Below, in pieces: positions 48,655 to 61,117 of a DNA stretch of 64,000 nucleotides. The position numbers were made by a program, and so were the translations under genes. This stretch comes from Parus major. Taxonomy: Eukaryota > Chordata > Aves > Passeriformes > Paridae. The notes below the pieces were generated by a model. It ran no database searches. It worked only from the letters and a program-made list of their open reading frames with translations, and was not told where the DNA came from. Numbering within the stretch: the first letter of the stretch is position 1; each line of letters opens with the position of its first letter. The stretch is from the NCBI RefSeq assembly GCF_001522545.3, contig NC_031774.1:52234269-52298268 (forward strand). Direction: 5' to 3'.

Positions 48655-51600
48655 CACCCTCTCACTCTGATCAGCAGCCCATGAATTTAGCATTGCCTCT
48701 CTCTCCATGGGAAGGTTGCAGCCACTGAGTCGCTGATTCACCCAGCAGTCATGTCAGGCCAAGTCCTGCAGCATCACCCTTTGGGAAGCTCCTCTAGCTG
48801 AGGCTGACCAGCATGCCTGTCCCACATTACAGTAAACTCACATGGTCATTACCATTGAGCAAGCACAGTGTTTCAAATCCAGCTGACTAAACAAAGCTGG
48901 GGACCATATAGCACACCCTTTCTTTTTGAAAATCCCTATTAAATGTAGGCACATTTCTTATTCATTGTGCCAGCTTTCCCATGAAACTTTCCTCCGGTCC
49001 ATACATCAGAAATTATCCCCTTCTCAGCATCCAAAAGCAAAGATTTTTCATTAACTGCATCTGTCAGCTCATTCAGATAGGCCAAAATGCAGCTCTTGCT
49101 TGGCCTGTGTGGACCTTTTTTTTGCTCAGATGGCTTTTAGTTTCAGCTGCTCCCTTAAAGTCCCTCTGAGATGGACAAAATACAAATTTCCAAAAGATGC
49201 CTTCCCTCCATTCTCTTACAGAAAATGCTCCCAAGTTTCTCTTCAGGTCAATTTTACATTCATTATCTAAGTTATTTCTGCTTTGTCATTGCAGCCTGTG
49301 AACACATGGCCCTCTGAAAACAATTACTTTTGTACAGCAGATCTCTGCTGCATGTTTTGACCAGTTTGGATTGGAAAATTCCTGACCTAACACCTTTTTC
49401 TGCTCAATTTTCACTTTATAGTTGCCTGATTTTACGGCTACTCAGAGTTAACTGCTTGCACTGCAAAGCCCTTCAAGGTCTGACAATCTCAGAGACAGCC
49501 TGTGGAGGGGCACAAGGACATGCCTGAAAAGACACTCAGTGCTCCTCATGGATGATGGTTCACCTCGCAGATTTCGGTACAAGGAGTGAGCAAGCATCTC
49601 ACAGTGTGAAACACATGGCTGGGCACATACCCAGTGCAGGGAAGACTGGACCACTCCCCAACTCTGCTGCCACTGGGGTTCCCCAGGATTAGAGTAGATG
49701 TGGGCTAACAGCATCCACTCCGTGCCCTCATGACACTATTTAAATTACTCTCACGATGCTACATATGATTCACAGACTGTGAAAACCAGAGGGAGTGTTG
49801 CAGCACTTCGGTGTGACTCCTGAGTAGCCCAAACCAAAGTCTCTGCCTCTAACCCCAGGAGGAGACAATTATTCTTAACTTGTGATGTGGACAGGTATCT
49901 GCTGGGGCTCAAGCTCGTGACATGCTGCCTCACATAGAGTTACCAATAAGGAAAATAAATGGGCTGTGTGTCATGCCCAGAGTTTAATTAAATGGGTATT
50001 GAGTAGCCCAGCTTCCCCAGACAGCAAAAATCTTCAGGAGGTACTGGGACACATCAACCTCCAGGAACGTGTCATGGTATCTTGGGTCACTACCCTCCTT
50101 CACCAAGGCCACCAAAGCACTTGGCAATGCACCAGTTTCCTACTGCCTCTGAGAAGAGCATGACCAGCAGTGCCACCAGCTGGCACCTTGTTCTTCTTCA
50201 AAAATCTTGAGGGAAAGGAAGGGAGGGGATGAGCCTGTGTGCCCTGTCATTTCTGTTCACATGGACACAGACTGGCTGAGGGCTTGTGTTTGCTCCTCAT
50301 CAATGCAACATTGGAAACAAACCTGCCAGCTGAAGCACTGTGTCCTTCATGCAGGCCAAAACCAGTAGCAGCCCTGCAAGCTCTGGTTTATAACTGACTT
50401 CACTTCTCTCCATGAGCTCACACAAACAGCCACAAGCCATCCCGGAAAGTCACAGCCCTGCCTTCCATGGAGGGGAAACAGGAATGAGGGAGATGCTTTC
50501 AGGAGCTGGTGGTGGCAGAGGCAGCCTGCAGAGGCAATCCCTGGCTGCAGGAGTATTAGTGCACCTTCTAATCCTCAGTTCTGAAACATCTGTGGAGGAG
50601 CTGATAACTTGTACAAAGTGTGCATGGGCTGAGGCACGGACAATTTGTGTTCTTCCTTCAAGCATCCCAAGGGCCCCTGGAGCCTCCTGGCCACCAAGAC
50701 AGGGGTGAGTTGACCAGTGCCTCAGACTCAGTCCCTCCATTTGGGGCTGCTGGGGGCCATGTAAAGCCCCATATTTTTCAAAAGGACTCTGGGAGGAGGT
50801 GGAAATGCTGGAGGGGACAGAGGAAGGTGGATGAGGGGGCCAGGGTTGCAGTGGGGTGCTGGCTTGCTTGTCTGTAAGTCTAATGGGCCTAAATACCTTG
50901 ATTAAACACTGCTGAAAAGCATCTGTCGCGTCTGCCACTGTTTTGTCTGTCTAATTCAAGACTCCTGAACAGTTACAGGGCATTGTCTCAAAACCAGAGG
51001 AGACATTATATTTGTTGCTTGCAGTACTAAGGAATTGCTGCAAACCTTTTCCTTAGGGGCTTCTGAGATAACAAGCTCTACAGGTGGAAAGCAGTGAATA
51101 AAAAGTGAATTTAACCTCCAGGACATAAGTGTGGACTGCCTCATGGGAACCACAGTGCAGAAAATGTCAGCAGTGGGATTCAGGAAAACACAAATTTTTT
51201 TGGTGCAGCTCAGGGCATGGAGGTAAATTTTATTTTGTACAGAGCTGGTGTTTCTAAGTCTCTTTCTCATTGCAGAGAACAACAGAAAAGGCCACCTGCA
51301 GTGGAAAGCACACCCCAGGAGAGATGGGGCTTGGATGTCCCAGGTCACTGGAGGCCCCTGGAACATCCCCCACTCTCTTTGGGCTGAAGGGTCACGGAGC
51401 CACACCGCATCAGCTTGCACCCGTCACTTCCTCTCCTTTTATTGTGGTTTCTTCCTCAGAAAAGAGAGGCTATGGCTGTGCCCTGTCTAAAAAAATGCTT
51501 TGAGACCTTTGAATGCAGAAGTGCAAAGGGGAACAGGCAGCTGCTTGCTGCTGTGGCTGCCACTGCTGCTGTCCTCAGGAAGGCAGGCAGGGCCACCAGG

Positions 51601-51985
51601 CTGAGCCTTGGCTGGTTTGTTAGCACCTGAATGTGCAAAAAATAATTAAATATATGTAAAGCAGAGGACAAGCACCAAATTCCTTTAGTTTATTCCTACA
51701 TAAAAAAAGTTAATGCTTTCAGGTTTCAGTCATGGGGAAAAATCCAGGAGTAGCCTGTTTTTCCTTCCCAGCTTTACCTGGTTGCCCATCCTTGTCATTG
51801 TCCCCTGACATTTGCCAGATCTGCTTCATATCAATGCCAACCACACAAACAATGCTCTGCTCTCTCTCTGTTCAGCCAGTCTCCCTTACCTGGCACTCAA
51901 AAGTACAAGTACTCAGCTGGCTATGTGACTACAGACAGAGCCACAGCTTGCACAATTAAAAGACCCATCAGTCAGAGAATTAAAA
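48655..51985. other. Unassigned non-coding DNA
   Basis: The minus-strand open frame 50450-50938 starts at a GTG and lacks homology. The minus-strand frame 50956-51420 also shows no domain. Confidence 0.5.
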
Positions 51986-51991
51986 CCCAGG

Positions 51992-52036
51992 GCAGAAGGA
52001 CCATGACATTGCAGAAGGACCATGACATTGCAGAAG
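51992..52036. repeat. 19-bp tandem duplication, 2.4 copies
   Basis: GCAGAAGGACCATGACATT occurs at 51992-52010 and 52011-52029 and restarts with GCAGAAG at 52030. The two full copies are identical, implying a recent event or slippage. Confidence 0.95.
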
Positions 52037-53147
52037 ACACTCCTGGAAACAAGTGACCCAGTGGTTATCTGCCATGCCATGCCTGCCCACTTCCAGACTG
52101 CTCTGAATATCTCACGCCAGAGCTCTCAGAACCTCTGTGGCTATGCAGGGAATGTGGATTTCCCTCTTGAGCCCAGAGCCACAGCCCTTTGGTGCCCGCA
52201 GCAGGAGTGTGAGTGTGGCCCTCTCTCCTCACAGGTGGAGCTAATGTGTTAAATGACCTTCTACCATCTCATGTTGTTTGCAGACAGGTCTGTCAGGCCT
52301 GGCTGTCACTTGTCCTGCCAAGTCCCTGAGGCAGATCAGTGTTGGCAGAGAGATGGAAAATTGCTGCCTCCCTTCTTAACTTTTATTCAGGGATGTTAAA
52401 AAAATCCTACTGCTTACTGGCAAAATTTGTGGAGTTAACTACAGGAGATCAATAACTGCTAGATTTTTTTATGTTGTTTGAGACTACTCAGCACAAGGAT
52501 AACAGCTGCTTTTTACTTCTGAGAAAGGTCTAGAAGGAAACCATCAGTCAGCTATTCAACCAGGTGCTTCTCATCAAATGAAAAGTCATTTACTTCACAA
52601 GGAAATGCTTCTAAATTTGGATTCACCTCATTAGGAGGGTACCAGGTACATACACTCTGTGCTGTGAAGAAGGTCAGAAGAAAAATCCATGCCTCATGCA
52701 TTAAATATTGGGCTAGAGAGGATGGACATTGGTGGGCTAAAAAATTACGGAATGCAGTATCAACAAAAGTAAATGAGCATTAAGCAGTGCTGTGTGCCAG
52801 TACCAGTGTGACAGCAGTACACCCTCTGTGGTAAGCCCTGTACAAGCCTATTTTTATGCCTCTTCTTTGAGTCAGAAACAGCAAACACAACCCTCTGGCG
52901 CCGTCTCCAGACAGTAGGGCTGGTTCTTGAAAAACATTCCTGTTAAAGCATCTGCACCTCTCACACCTACCCGCTTACATTCAGCACCTCCAGAGAAAGC
53001 AGGCAGTTTTCCAGCCTCCTGTGGAGGAGCAAGAGGATTCACTTTTCTCAGTGTCCTGGGCATTAGTTGCTGTGTGCAGCCAGGCTAGTGTTGCAGAGGC
53101 AAGGCTGAGGACCTCCCAGGGCAGTGGGGATGCAGTGGAGGGCAGGG

Positions 53148-53208
53148 ACACTGCTGTGTGTTATCTAATACACCTTAATACACTGCTGTGTGTTATCTAG
53201 TACACCTC
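53148..53208. repeat. 32-bp tandem duplication, 2 copies
   Basis: ACACTGCTGTGTGTTATCTA begins at 53148 and again at 53180, followed by ATACACC and GTACACC respectively. One mismatch is seen within the shared 28 bp. Confidence 0.93.
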
Positions 53209-56200
53209 GGTGGCCACTGTGACACAGCCTGAACTCACAGAGATGGACCAGTGATCACAGTAGGCAAAGTAGCCAGGAATGAATTAGTGCACAGATAAAG
53301 CTCTTTCTGGTGAGACATGAGAGACCTTTGGAGAAACAGTGAGAAAGTTGTTTATTGAGGAACATGCAGGCTAGTGAAATGTGCCCACATGCCTGAAGAC
53401 AAAGGACCCCAAGGAAACCCTGCACGGACTATGCTGGGACAGGCTGCCACATAAACACAAGCCACCCAGGGGAGGATGTGATTTTGAATCTAAAGGACAA
53501 AGCCAGCACAAGGACAAATAGTTGGCAATAACAATCCTAGGTGGGACACTGCCAGACTGTGGCTGGCAGGGAGGCTTGAAACCAGGGTGATGGGAGTGTT
53601 TTGGGAGGAGGCTTAATGAGTTAAAGGAGGGGATGTTAAAGAAGTGGTGCTTGCCACAGCCAGGGTCAGCAGGCAGCAATCCCCACGTGCCAACCAGCGC
53701 TGTGCAGGTGTGTGTGTTGGCTCTGGTCCCTGGAAGGGCACCCAGCAGTGCCTGGCCTGTGGCTGAGCTGTGTGCCCAGGCAGGAGCCCGTGCCCCACTC
53801 TGGCTGATTTCATGTGCAGGGCATTGCTGTGCTCACACTGAGCAGCTCTGGAGCTGTTTACAGTGATAGAGCCCAGGAGCTGGAAGGGTGCCCTGGGTGT
53901 GTCCCACTGCCTATCACGACACCAAGGGCCTCCGATTGCCTTCATCTGCTTACCCGGCTATACAAACAAGATGGAAGCATTTCTTGGAAGTGCTGCCCTT
54001 CTCCATATGCTAAACCAACTCCTGCTGGAAGAACGAAACCCCTAGGTCAGCACACCGTGATTCACAGGTACACACTTGTACCCCACACAGCAGAAACTCA
54101 GGATCAAATTTTTGACCAGGACTTCCTATGGCCCATTTCTCTTCTGGCCATGAATATATTTATTTTTTGTTGTTGTAAGGCAAATCTCCTATTGTTTTGT
54201 CATCAATATAGGGTGTTCTTGGTCAATAAGAGCTGGCTTAGGTTGGGTCTTCAGTTAATATTGACCCTGAGGTAAAAGCTCACAGTCCCAGGCAGTGTTT
54301 GTTCTGCTAAGCAGGTCATAATGTTGTTGCCATCTGGCCTTCCATGCCATCTCCTGTGCACAGGTTTGCACATACAAATGACTTTGCTGCCTGCAGTAAC
54401 AAAGTTTGCATTAATATGCCAGAAACAATTGAGAGACAAAAAAAAAAAGCTAGCTAAGCACTAGTGTCATGATATTTTCTGAAAGGAGCTCTATTAACCT
54501 AAACCTCTTTCTGCTCACTGAGTTGCTTAGTGCTTCTCCTAATATTTACATTTGTGAAGGGCTTCTTAAAAAACCCTCATGACAGCATTTATGTTGATAA
54601 GTTGTATTTAAGAAATATACTCAGTCTGCAAAATGCAGACACCTTCATCTTCTTCCACTTTAGTGTTTAATTTTTGGAAAATCACAATCTTTTCTTGACT
54701 GGGCACATGATGAGAACAGCTGCAGTGCCCTGTCTGAGCCATTTATCAGACCCCTCACAACCTCACCCCTTCAGGAATTTAACACCAGTGTCTGAAGACA
54801 TATCAGCACCCTCTAAACATCTGCCAGTGCTTTCTTGGCACTGTGAGCAGACAGGTTCTCCTCTCCCTCTGCACAGGCCAGGCCACTTGAAGTGAGGAGA
54901 GGCTGAGGATTTTGCAAGACTGCATTCCAGCTGACTTTGGAGAACCATGTGTTTAGGGATGAAAGTCAGAGCTGGGTTCTTTCGACAAGTGAAGGAGCTG
55001 AATCCTGTTCCCTACAAATCCACATGCAATGGTCTCTCTGACTTCCTGCACTGCCAAAATGCCATATCTGTTTTATTTATTCTACTAGTTATTTGGCAGA
55101 AAGTTGAAGCCAACAAAGAAGAAAAAGCTCTGCCGCTTTCAGTTAGAAAAGTGACAAGTCAGGTTGGCAATAAAAGCCCTGATGAAAGCTGAGGAAGTGT
55201 TTTTCCTGTTCTGCACCCTGTGACAGTACAGCAGCCAATAAATACTGCAGCTTATTTTGAGAAGTGTGTCATACACTCCAGTTATAGACAGAAAGCAGCA
55301 GATTAGGTTGTGTCCTGTTTCTTTCTGTATTCTTGTGTAATGAGATTTAGGGGACCAGGCACGAGTCTGGTGCCCAAGCACAGGACCATTTCAGACAAAA
55401 TGGGTAATCAGAGAAGAAATGGAATTTCTCACACCCTGCAGCAGCCATGCACAGCAGAGAGCAAGGATCTGGAGCAAGGTACAGAAATAGAAAGCTGGTG
55501 CTGTGTCTCCTCCCCCTTCCTTCCCAAATGAAGCCTTTTTCCACCAAATTGCAGTGACACCTCAACCAAGGGACCATGTGGCTTCGTGCTTCAAAGTAGA
55601 GCCATCCTGGTGAGATTAAAAGGTCACAGCAAATACCAAATCAGAAGAAAAATCAAGGAGCAGCACAAGACACTGCAAGCTGTTGTCAGGGTGGGTTTTC
55701 CACCTACACGGAGGAGGAAAGATGAGATATCCTACAGCAGAGAGTGATGTGCTGCCTTGGAGAAAGAACAATGGTCCGGGAACAGAGCAGACACTCCCAA
55801 CACACCCAGCAGCTCATACAATGCCTGGAAGTATGCAAGTGCCTGTTGCAAAGAAATGAAGTGGTTTTAACCCTTTGATGTCAGGGAAGGGGTTGCTTTC
55901 ATCCATAGTCAGAGGCTTTTGTCTGCATGAAGTCTCCTCAGTTTGAGTCTCAAAAAGAGCTGGGGTTTCCTTTTTAGTCCTGTGTTTCTCCAGGTGGGCT
56001 GATGCCCATTGCATCCACAATGGGAGAAGGGAAGGAGATTCTTCCTGCAAGATGACTTAATATGAGCAAGAGTCTGGGATTAAGCTAAGGCTGGCAATTC
56101 CAAGTGGGAATTGCAGTGCAGGTGTTTGAGCAGGAAGGTGAGAATCTCTTGGAAAGGCCTTGGAGAGTCCAAAGTTGATATACCAATATTTACATTCAAA

Positions 56201-56272
56201 AACCATATTGGAAGCAGGTTCACTGATCTGTGAACTTCTTGACCCCTGGGAAGGGTTGCTCTGCTGTCAGTT

Positions 56273-56310
56273 GTGGCTTATCTCTGCAGTGGTGGCTTAT
56301 CTTTGCAGTG
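56273..56310. repeat. 19-bp tandem duplication, 2 copies
   Basis: GTGGCTTATCTCTGCAGTG at 56273-56291 is followed at once by the same sequence with one C-to-T change (56292-56310). Confidence 0.95.
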
Positions 56311-56766
56311 CCTCTATGCAGACTTACCCAGGGCTGGAGCTGCAGCAGGACACTGAAGTCAGGCTGGAAACTCCAGTTCAGCCCATGGCTTCAGACTGAG
56401 GCAGGTACTGAAGTCATGCACAGACATCTACTCCTCTCCCCAGGGTCACCAGTCTAATTCCTTACTGTACTGGGTATTGAACAAATAGAAAGATCTAATC
56501 ACTAACTCGGGAACCAGCAACTTCAGGGCCAGATATCAACAGATTTTCCTATGCCTGTGGTTACGATTGCCATCCACATCTATCTTTTCCCCTTCAATAT
56601 TGTTCCATTCCAAGCTAGAACACAGATCACAAATACAGAGTACACAGAGAAAGCTTCTCCTTAAAACACAGTCTGGCAGTCACTAGTGCAAGTGATACAA
56701 TGCTCTGTCTGCAATAATCCAGACTATGTGGAAGAGATTGAGTCTATTGCCAAAGAGCTACACAAG

Positions 56767-56788
56767 CCTATAAAACTCCTATAAAACT
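56767..56788. repeat. 11-bp tandem duplication, 2 copies
   Basis: CCTATAAAACT is repeated exactly twice. Seen directly. Confidence 0.95.
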
Positions 56789-57559
56789 CAGAGAGTGCTT
56801 TTGATTGCATGGGCAGATGAACATGCCAGAAAGCAGAAGGCACTCCTATTTTCAGCCAAACATGTAACACTAAGAAAGGGTGTGGGAATAAGGAGAAAGC
56901 TTAGCAAAATGAAAAGTTTCTAGTGAGTATGAGCATCTCTTTAAGTGCCCTGTTAGTGCAGTTCTTTTTCTTCAGAAGACATTTGGGAACTATCTCTGGA
57001 TGAGGCCTCATTTGGAGGTTTCAGATCAAATAGCTGAAATGTGCCCAGCACAGCTCTCGCCCTTGCTGGGGGCAGGCCAGGGGCAGGAACCAGGACCAGG
57101 ATCCTGCACATGATGGGTGAGATCAGACAGGTCTGGGCTTATGCAGGATCCTCAGCTGAATGTGAGTCAACTCTGTGATGCTCTTGAAAGGAAGGTGTTC
57201 TTGGCTGTATTTATAGGACTGTAAGAGCTAAAATATGAAAGGCAATTATGCCATGCTACTAATTGCCAATGACTCTCCAGCTGTAGTCCTGTGTCCATTT
57301 TTGGGAATAGTACTTCAAGAAACAGGCCCATGGTGAGCATATATGGGAGAGACACCTCAGCAGTAGAAACGTAAATAATGTGGGGTTATTCTGTGATGGA
57401 ATACTGAAGCTGTTTGGGTGCTTAGTCTATAAAAGCAACTGCTAAAAGGAGAGCTGAGGAAACAGCTATTTTCTGTGAATAATAAAGGATTAGTTATTTA
57501 TTACTAACCATTACTTACTCTTCAGATTCATGAAGATAGAGTAACAAGAAAAAAAAACA

Positions 57560-57700
57560 AGACTATTTAAATCTTTAGATGAAGAGTCAAGCTGTTAGGG
57601 AAAAACTTGCTAATTATAGAAGTAAAGAGCTAGAACAGGCTGCCAGCAGAGGATGCAGATTCTCTGAGAAGGTTATACAAATATTGGTCACTCGTGATCT
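57560..57700 (+). mobile_element. Very old CR1/L3-like LINE fragment
   Basis: The stretch AAACTTGCTAATTATAGAAG, then GAGCTAGAACAGGCTGCCAGCAG and GATTCTCTGAGAAGGTTATAC, parallels the CR1/L3 3' region (usual wording: AAACTTTCTAACTATAAGAG...CTGGAACAGGCTGCCTAGGGAGG...TCTCCATCCTTGGAGG). The pattern runs about 110 bp and fades by about 57700, with many substitutions and a compressed linker. No 3' octamer end is clear. Treat it as likely, not certain. Confidence 0.5.
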
Positions 57701-57704
57701 GTTG

Positions 57705-60700
57705 ATATTAATCCTCTCTTAATGCAAAGGTTTTCATTAAACACTCTCCTTACATCCCTCCCAGGTTACTAATTCTTTTGTGGTCTAAGTCACTAATTCT
57801 GTGATTTAATGTCTGCCAGACTTCTGCTTCCCAGATTCCTGTGAAAAAATGCCTTCATTTGGTGGCTGTGGGCTCCTGAAAAGTGTACTCCCACACAGAC
57901 AGTGAAGGCATCTTAGAGATGAGCATCTAAATTTTGACAGCCTGCATACTGGCTATGGTGCAGCCTCCTCCCACTGGTCTCCAAAGCCAATTAGGAACAA
58001 GGAACAATAACAGCCTGAGCTCCCTGGGGTGCTCTGAAATCAAACTCACCAATGTCAGGGAAATCTGATGAGGCTGTGATGAAATTAGTAACGGTATACT
58101 CAGAGTAGGATTTATATTTTATGCAAAAAATTATATAAATGTGAAGCCAGATACTAAATAAGGAGTTTCAAAAGAAATAGTGAATAACTTTTTCAGCATT
58201 GTTACTTAGTCACATTACCATCATAGGATGGCTTCTTGTCTGTAAGAATTTAACATAACCTTACAGCTACTCTGAAATGGACATTATTTCAAAAGCAGGG
58301 TAAGCTAAATAGAAATATGTGACATGTACTAGCACATCCACAGAAGGCTTAAGAAGGCAGATACTCAAGGACTCAAAAGTATCTTCAGGGTAATATCTCA
58401 TATAGCTTCCTTTAGAAATTGTCTTTTTTTCCCATTTTCAGCCTGGCTCATTTCCATCTATTTGTATCTTTGCCTCCACCATCCATTAGATTAAGTAATT
58501 GTTCTTTCACCTTTGATATTTAATCTATTTAGAGAGAAGCATATTACAGTTTTTCCTCCCAGTTTTCATTTTTCTGGGCTACAAAACCCAGCTCTTTTAC
58601 TGCCTCCCACTAAAGCAGGCCCTTGACTCTTCTGGTCTGTGTTGCATCTCTTGTGGTCATTAAGCTCCCCTGATTGGGAATGACCAAAAGTGCATATGGT
58701 ATCTTAAAGAGGGCTCCATACTCCCCTGTGCAATGACAGTAATGTTTCCCTTTTTGTAATGGAGATATTGTCTCTGGTGCATTCTAGGAACATCTTCATC
58801 ATCTTTATGTCCATACCACAGGGATAGTTAAAAATACTCCAGAAATCTCTCTGTGAGGTAGTGTCAAAACTGAAATGGGCACTGGATGTGACCATTCAAA
58901 TTTCCACATGAAGCTCTATACAGCTTCAGTGAGTCAAAATCAATTGTCCTTGCATTAAATACAAATATCGCATCTGTCAGTCCTCAGTCATACAGCATCA
59001 TCTTATAAATCATCATCCCATATAGCATCATCCCATAGTAAGGAAGTCAGAATGTCATTGCATCATGAGCTTTGGATGTACAGGTGTGTGGCTAAATTTG
59101 TGTCATATGATCAGAAATTGCACACTTGCTGAAGGTCCTGACCTGTTCCACACTCAGGTTACAAGGATGCATTCCTATAAATCCAGAGAGCAAAGTCAGT
59201 TGCTGAATATCTCAAGGACCTGAGACCAACACCAAATTTCCTATGGCTTAACCTTATCCTGTGGTCCCCTAACTGCTTAGCAGAGTCTGTCTAAAACATT
59301 GTCACCTTTGACTATTACCCTTGATTATTTGGACCTGGCGCCCTGACCCCAACCCTCTGGCTGAGTTCCTGGCCTACCCTCAGACCTGCTTCAGCACCAG
59401 CCTTGTCTTGTGGTCTGGACTCCTGGCAGAGCCTGGATTTTGTCCCAGGACATGTCCTGCCCTGCTGTCATGCTGCCTCCTGGAGCCCCATGCCATTCTT
59501 CATTTTGTCTCCTACCATCCATCAGCTGAGTATATCAGCAATATCAATATTTTTAGTCACCTTGTTGGCTGTTCTTCTGTCTCCTCACAGTTTCTCATTT
59601 GCTGCTGCAACCTCCTAACATTCTCTTTTTCTGTACCAGGAATGAAGCTCATAAAAGTTCTCCCAGCTGCCTTGTATCTCAAACAGCTTCTTCTCAACTA
59701 ACGGGACCTGGGTCCCAGAGATCCATAACACAGTAATTTATGTGGAGAACATGTATATTTTCAGTGTCTCCAGGTCTGACCAAGTGAGGAAAATCTATCT
59801 TTTCCAGAGAAATGCACCCTAAATGTCAGCTGTGAGGTTTGCACCAGGACAGAGAAATAACTCAGTGATCAGTGAAGTGGTGGAAACAATGCCCACAAAA
59901 GAATTAGTAACTTGGGAAGAAACTCATGCTTGGGAAGAACAAGATGGACCAGATGATGAAATTTGCCACAAAACTGAATTAATGGTTATTAATGAAAAGA
60001 CAGAGACAAATACAGCAGAAACACAATAGCTCTGTAGAAACAAAGGAGACAGTAAATTGGCTTCTGCTTTGAGAACAGGGATGCTGAGAAGTGTTCCAAA
60101 ACACTGAGTTGAAATGAGGCTATTCTGAGGCTTTCTGAAACAGCCACTGGCTTTACTGCATGTCAGTAATCCTTCCAGCTAGTATTCTGCAGACTCTTAG
60201 TGATCCCCAGCACTTTCAGAAGTTCACAAAAAAGCAACAGTGGTCAGCAGATTTTAATTAGCCATATGTATTTTTGGAGTTCATAACTTGAAGAAAGTTG
60301 AAGGCTACAGTGCACAACTCACATGAATGCCTACTTGTGTATATATGTGCACTAAGATGTTGAGTTTATTAGATATTTTTTCTTAAGACTTTCATCCTCT
60401 TAATAATGAAAATTTGAACATGTCTATACATGACAGCAATGTAAATCATTCCTCTACACTATGGCCACATTTACTAAGCAGCCTCCTGTTTTAACTGATG
60501 ATTTCAAAGACCTTTGCCATGAATTGGAGTGGACTCTCCCTGAAGAACCTTTTAATCTAGTTTGGCTCCTTGCACTTGCCTAAGTAAACTCATACTTCCT
60601 GTTGAGTGAAACAATCAGCGAGAGGTTCTGATCTAAAAACCATTCACACGTAGTTTCTTCACACAACGACACACCTACTATTGATGCAAAAACACTCCAA

Positions 60701-60840
60701 CATAGCAGAGGTTAAAAATGTTTCTAATTCCCTTCTGCACTCAAAACTATCAATTGCTAGAATATTCAAATCGCAAAGCAAGCTGAGCATGAAGACAATG
60801 CCATGAAGAAAGTACTGAAATAGGTAATTCAGTTTTACAA
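57705..60840. other. Unassigned non-coding DNA
   Basis: Holds the 15-bp minisatellite at 58991-59038. No exon or RNA gene recognised; the plus open frame 59321-59701 shows no domain. Confidence 0.5.
58991..59038. repeat. 15-bp minisatellite, 3.2 copies
   Basis: Units TACAGCATCATCTTA, TAAATCATCATCCCA and TATAGCATCATCCCA are followed by TAG. Successive units differ at two to five positions, so the array is not recent. Confidence 0.9.
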
Positions 60841-60843
60841 TTG

Positions 60844-60939
60844 CAGTGCTACAGAAGTAATATTAGTATTTTTTTTTATTTCCTTTGAAACAGTGCTACA
60901 GAAGTAATATTAGTATTTTTTTTTTTATTTCCTTTGAAA
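60844..60939. repeat. 47/49-bp tandem duplication, 2 copies
   Basis: CAGTGCTACAGAAGTAATAT starts at 60844 and 60891. The copies are identical except that the T-run in the second is two bases longer. Such identity implies a recent duplication, or an assembly or slippage event at the T-run. Confidence 0.95.
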
Positions 60940-61088
60940 CAATACATCCAACGGTGTATATGTATGGGCTCCAAGTTGGAAATTTTTGTCAGAACTGGGA
61001 AAACTCCTGAAAAAATTGCAAACTACTACTTATAATTTAGTTTGGATTCAGAGAATTGAGATTTTTGAAGGCACTCAGCCTGTTTGGG

Positions 61089-61117
61089 TGTATTTGCTTG
61101 GTAGCCAAGCAAATACA
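61089..61117. repeat. Perfect 13-bp-arm hairpin, 3-base loop
   Basis: TGTATTTGCTTGG and its exact inverse CCAAGCAAATACA are separated by TAG. Beyond the stem, GCCT upstream and AGGC downstream could pair across an internal loop. It is unusually perfect for mixed-composition DNA. A precursor-miRNA-like or cruciform-forming role is conceivable, but no known family is recognised. Confidence 0.9.

Larger units (their letters stand above)
52040..57550. other. Unassigned non-coding DNA
   Basis: Several small tandem duplications are listed separately (53148-53208, 56273-56310, 56767-56788), and there is an A-run near 54440-54450. The plus open frame 53814-54275 (153 codons) shows no recognisable domain. 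Confidence 0.5.

Noticed and set aside
50450..50938. 162-codon minus-strand open frame with a protein-like start
   Set aside because: The first codon is GTG, not ATG. There is no homology I recognise, and it is proline-rich from base composition.
53330..53660. Possible retroposed sequence or LTR edge
   Set aside because: Only a TTTATTGAGG-type start; no repeats at the ends and no recognisable parent gene.
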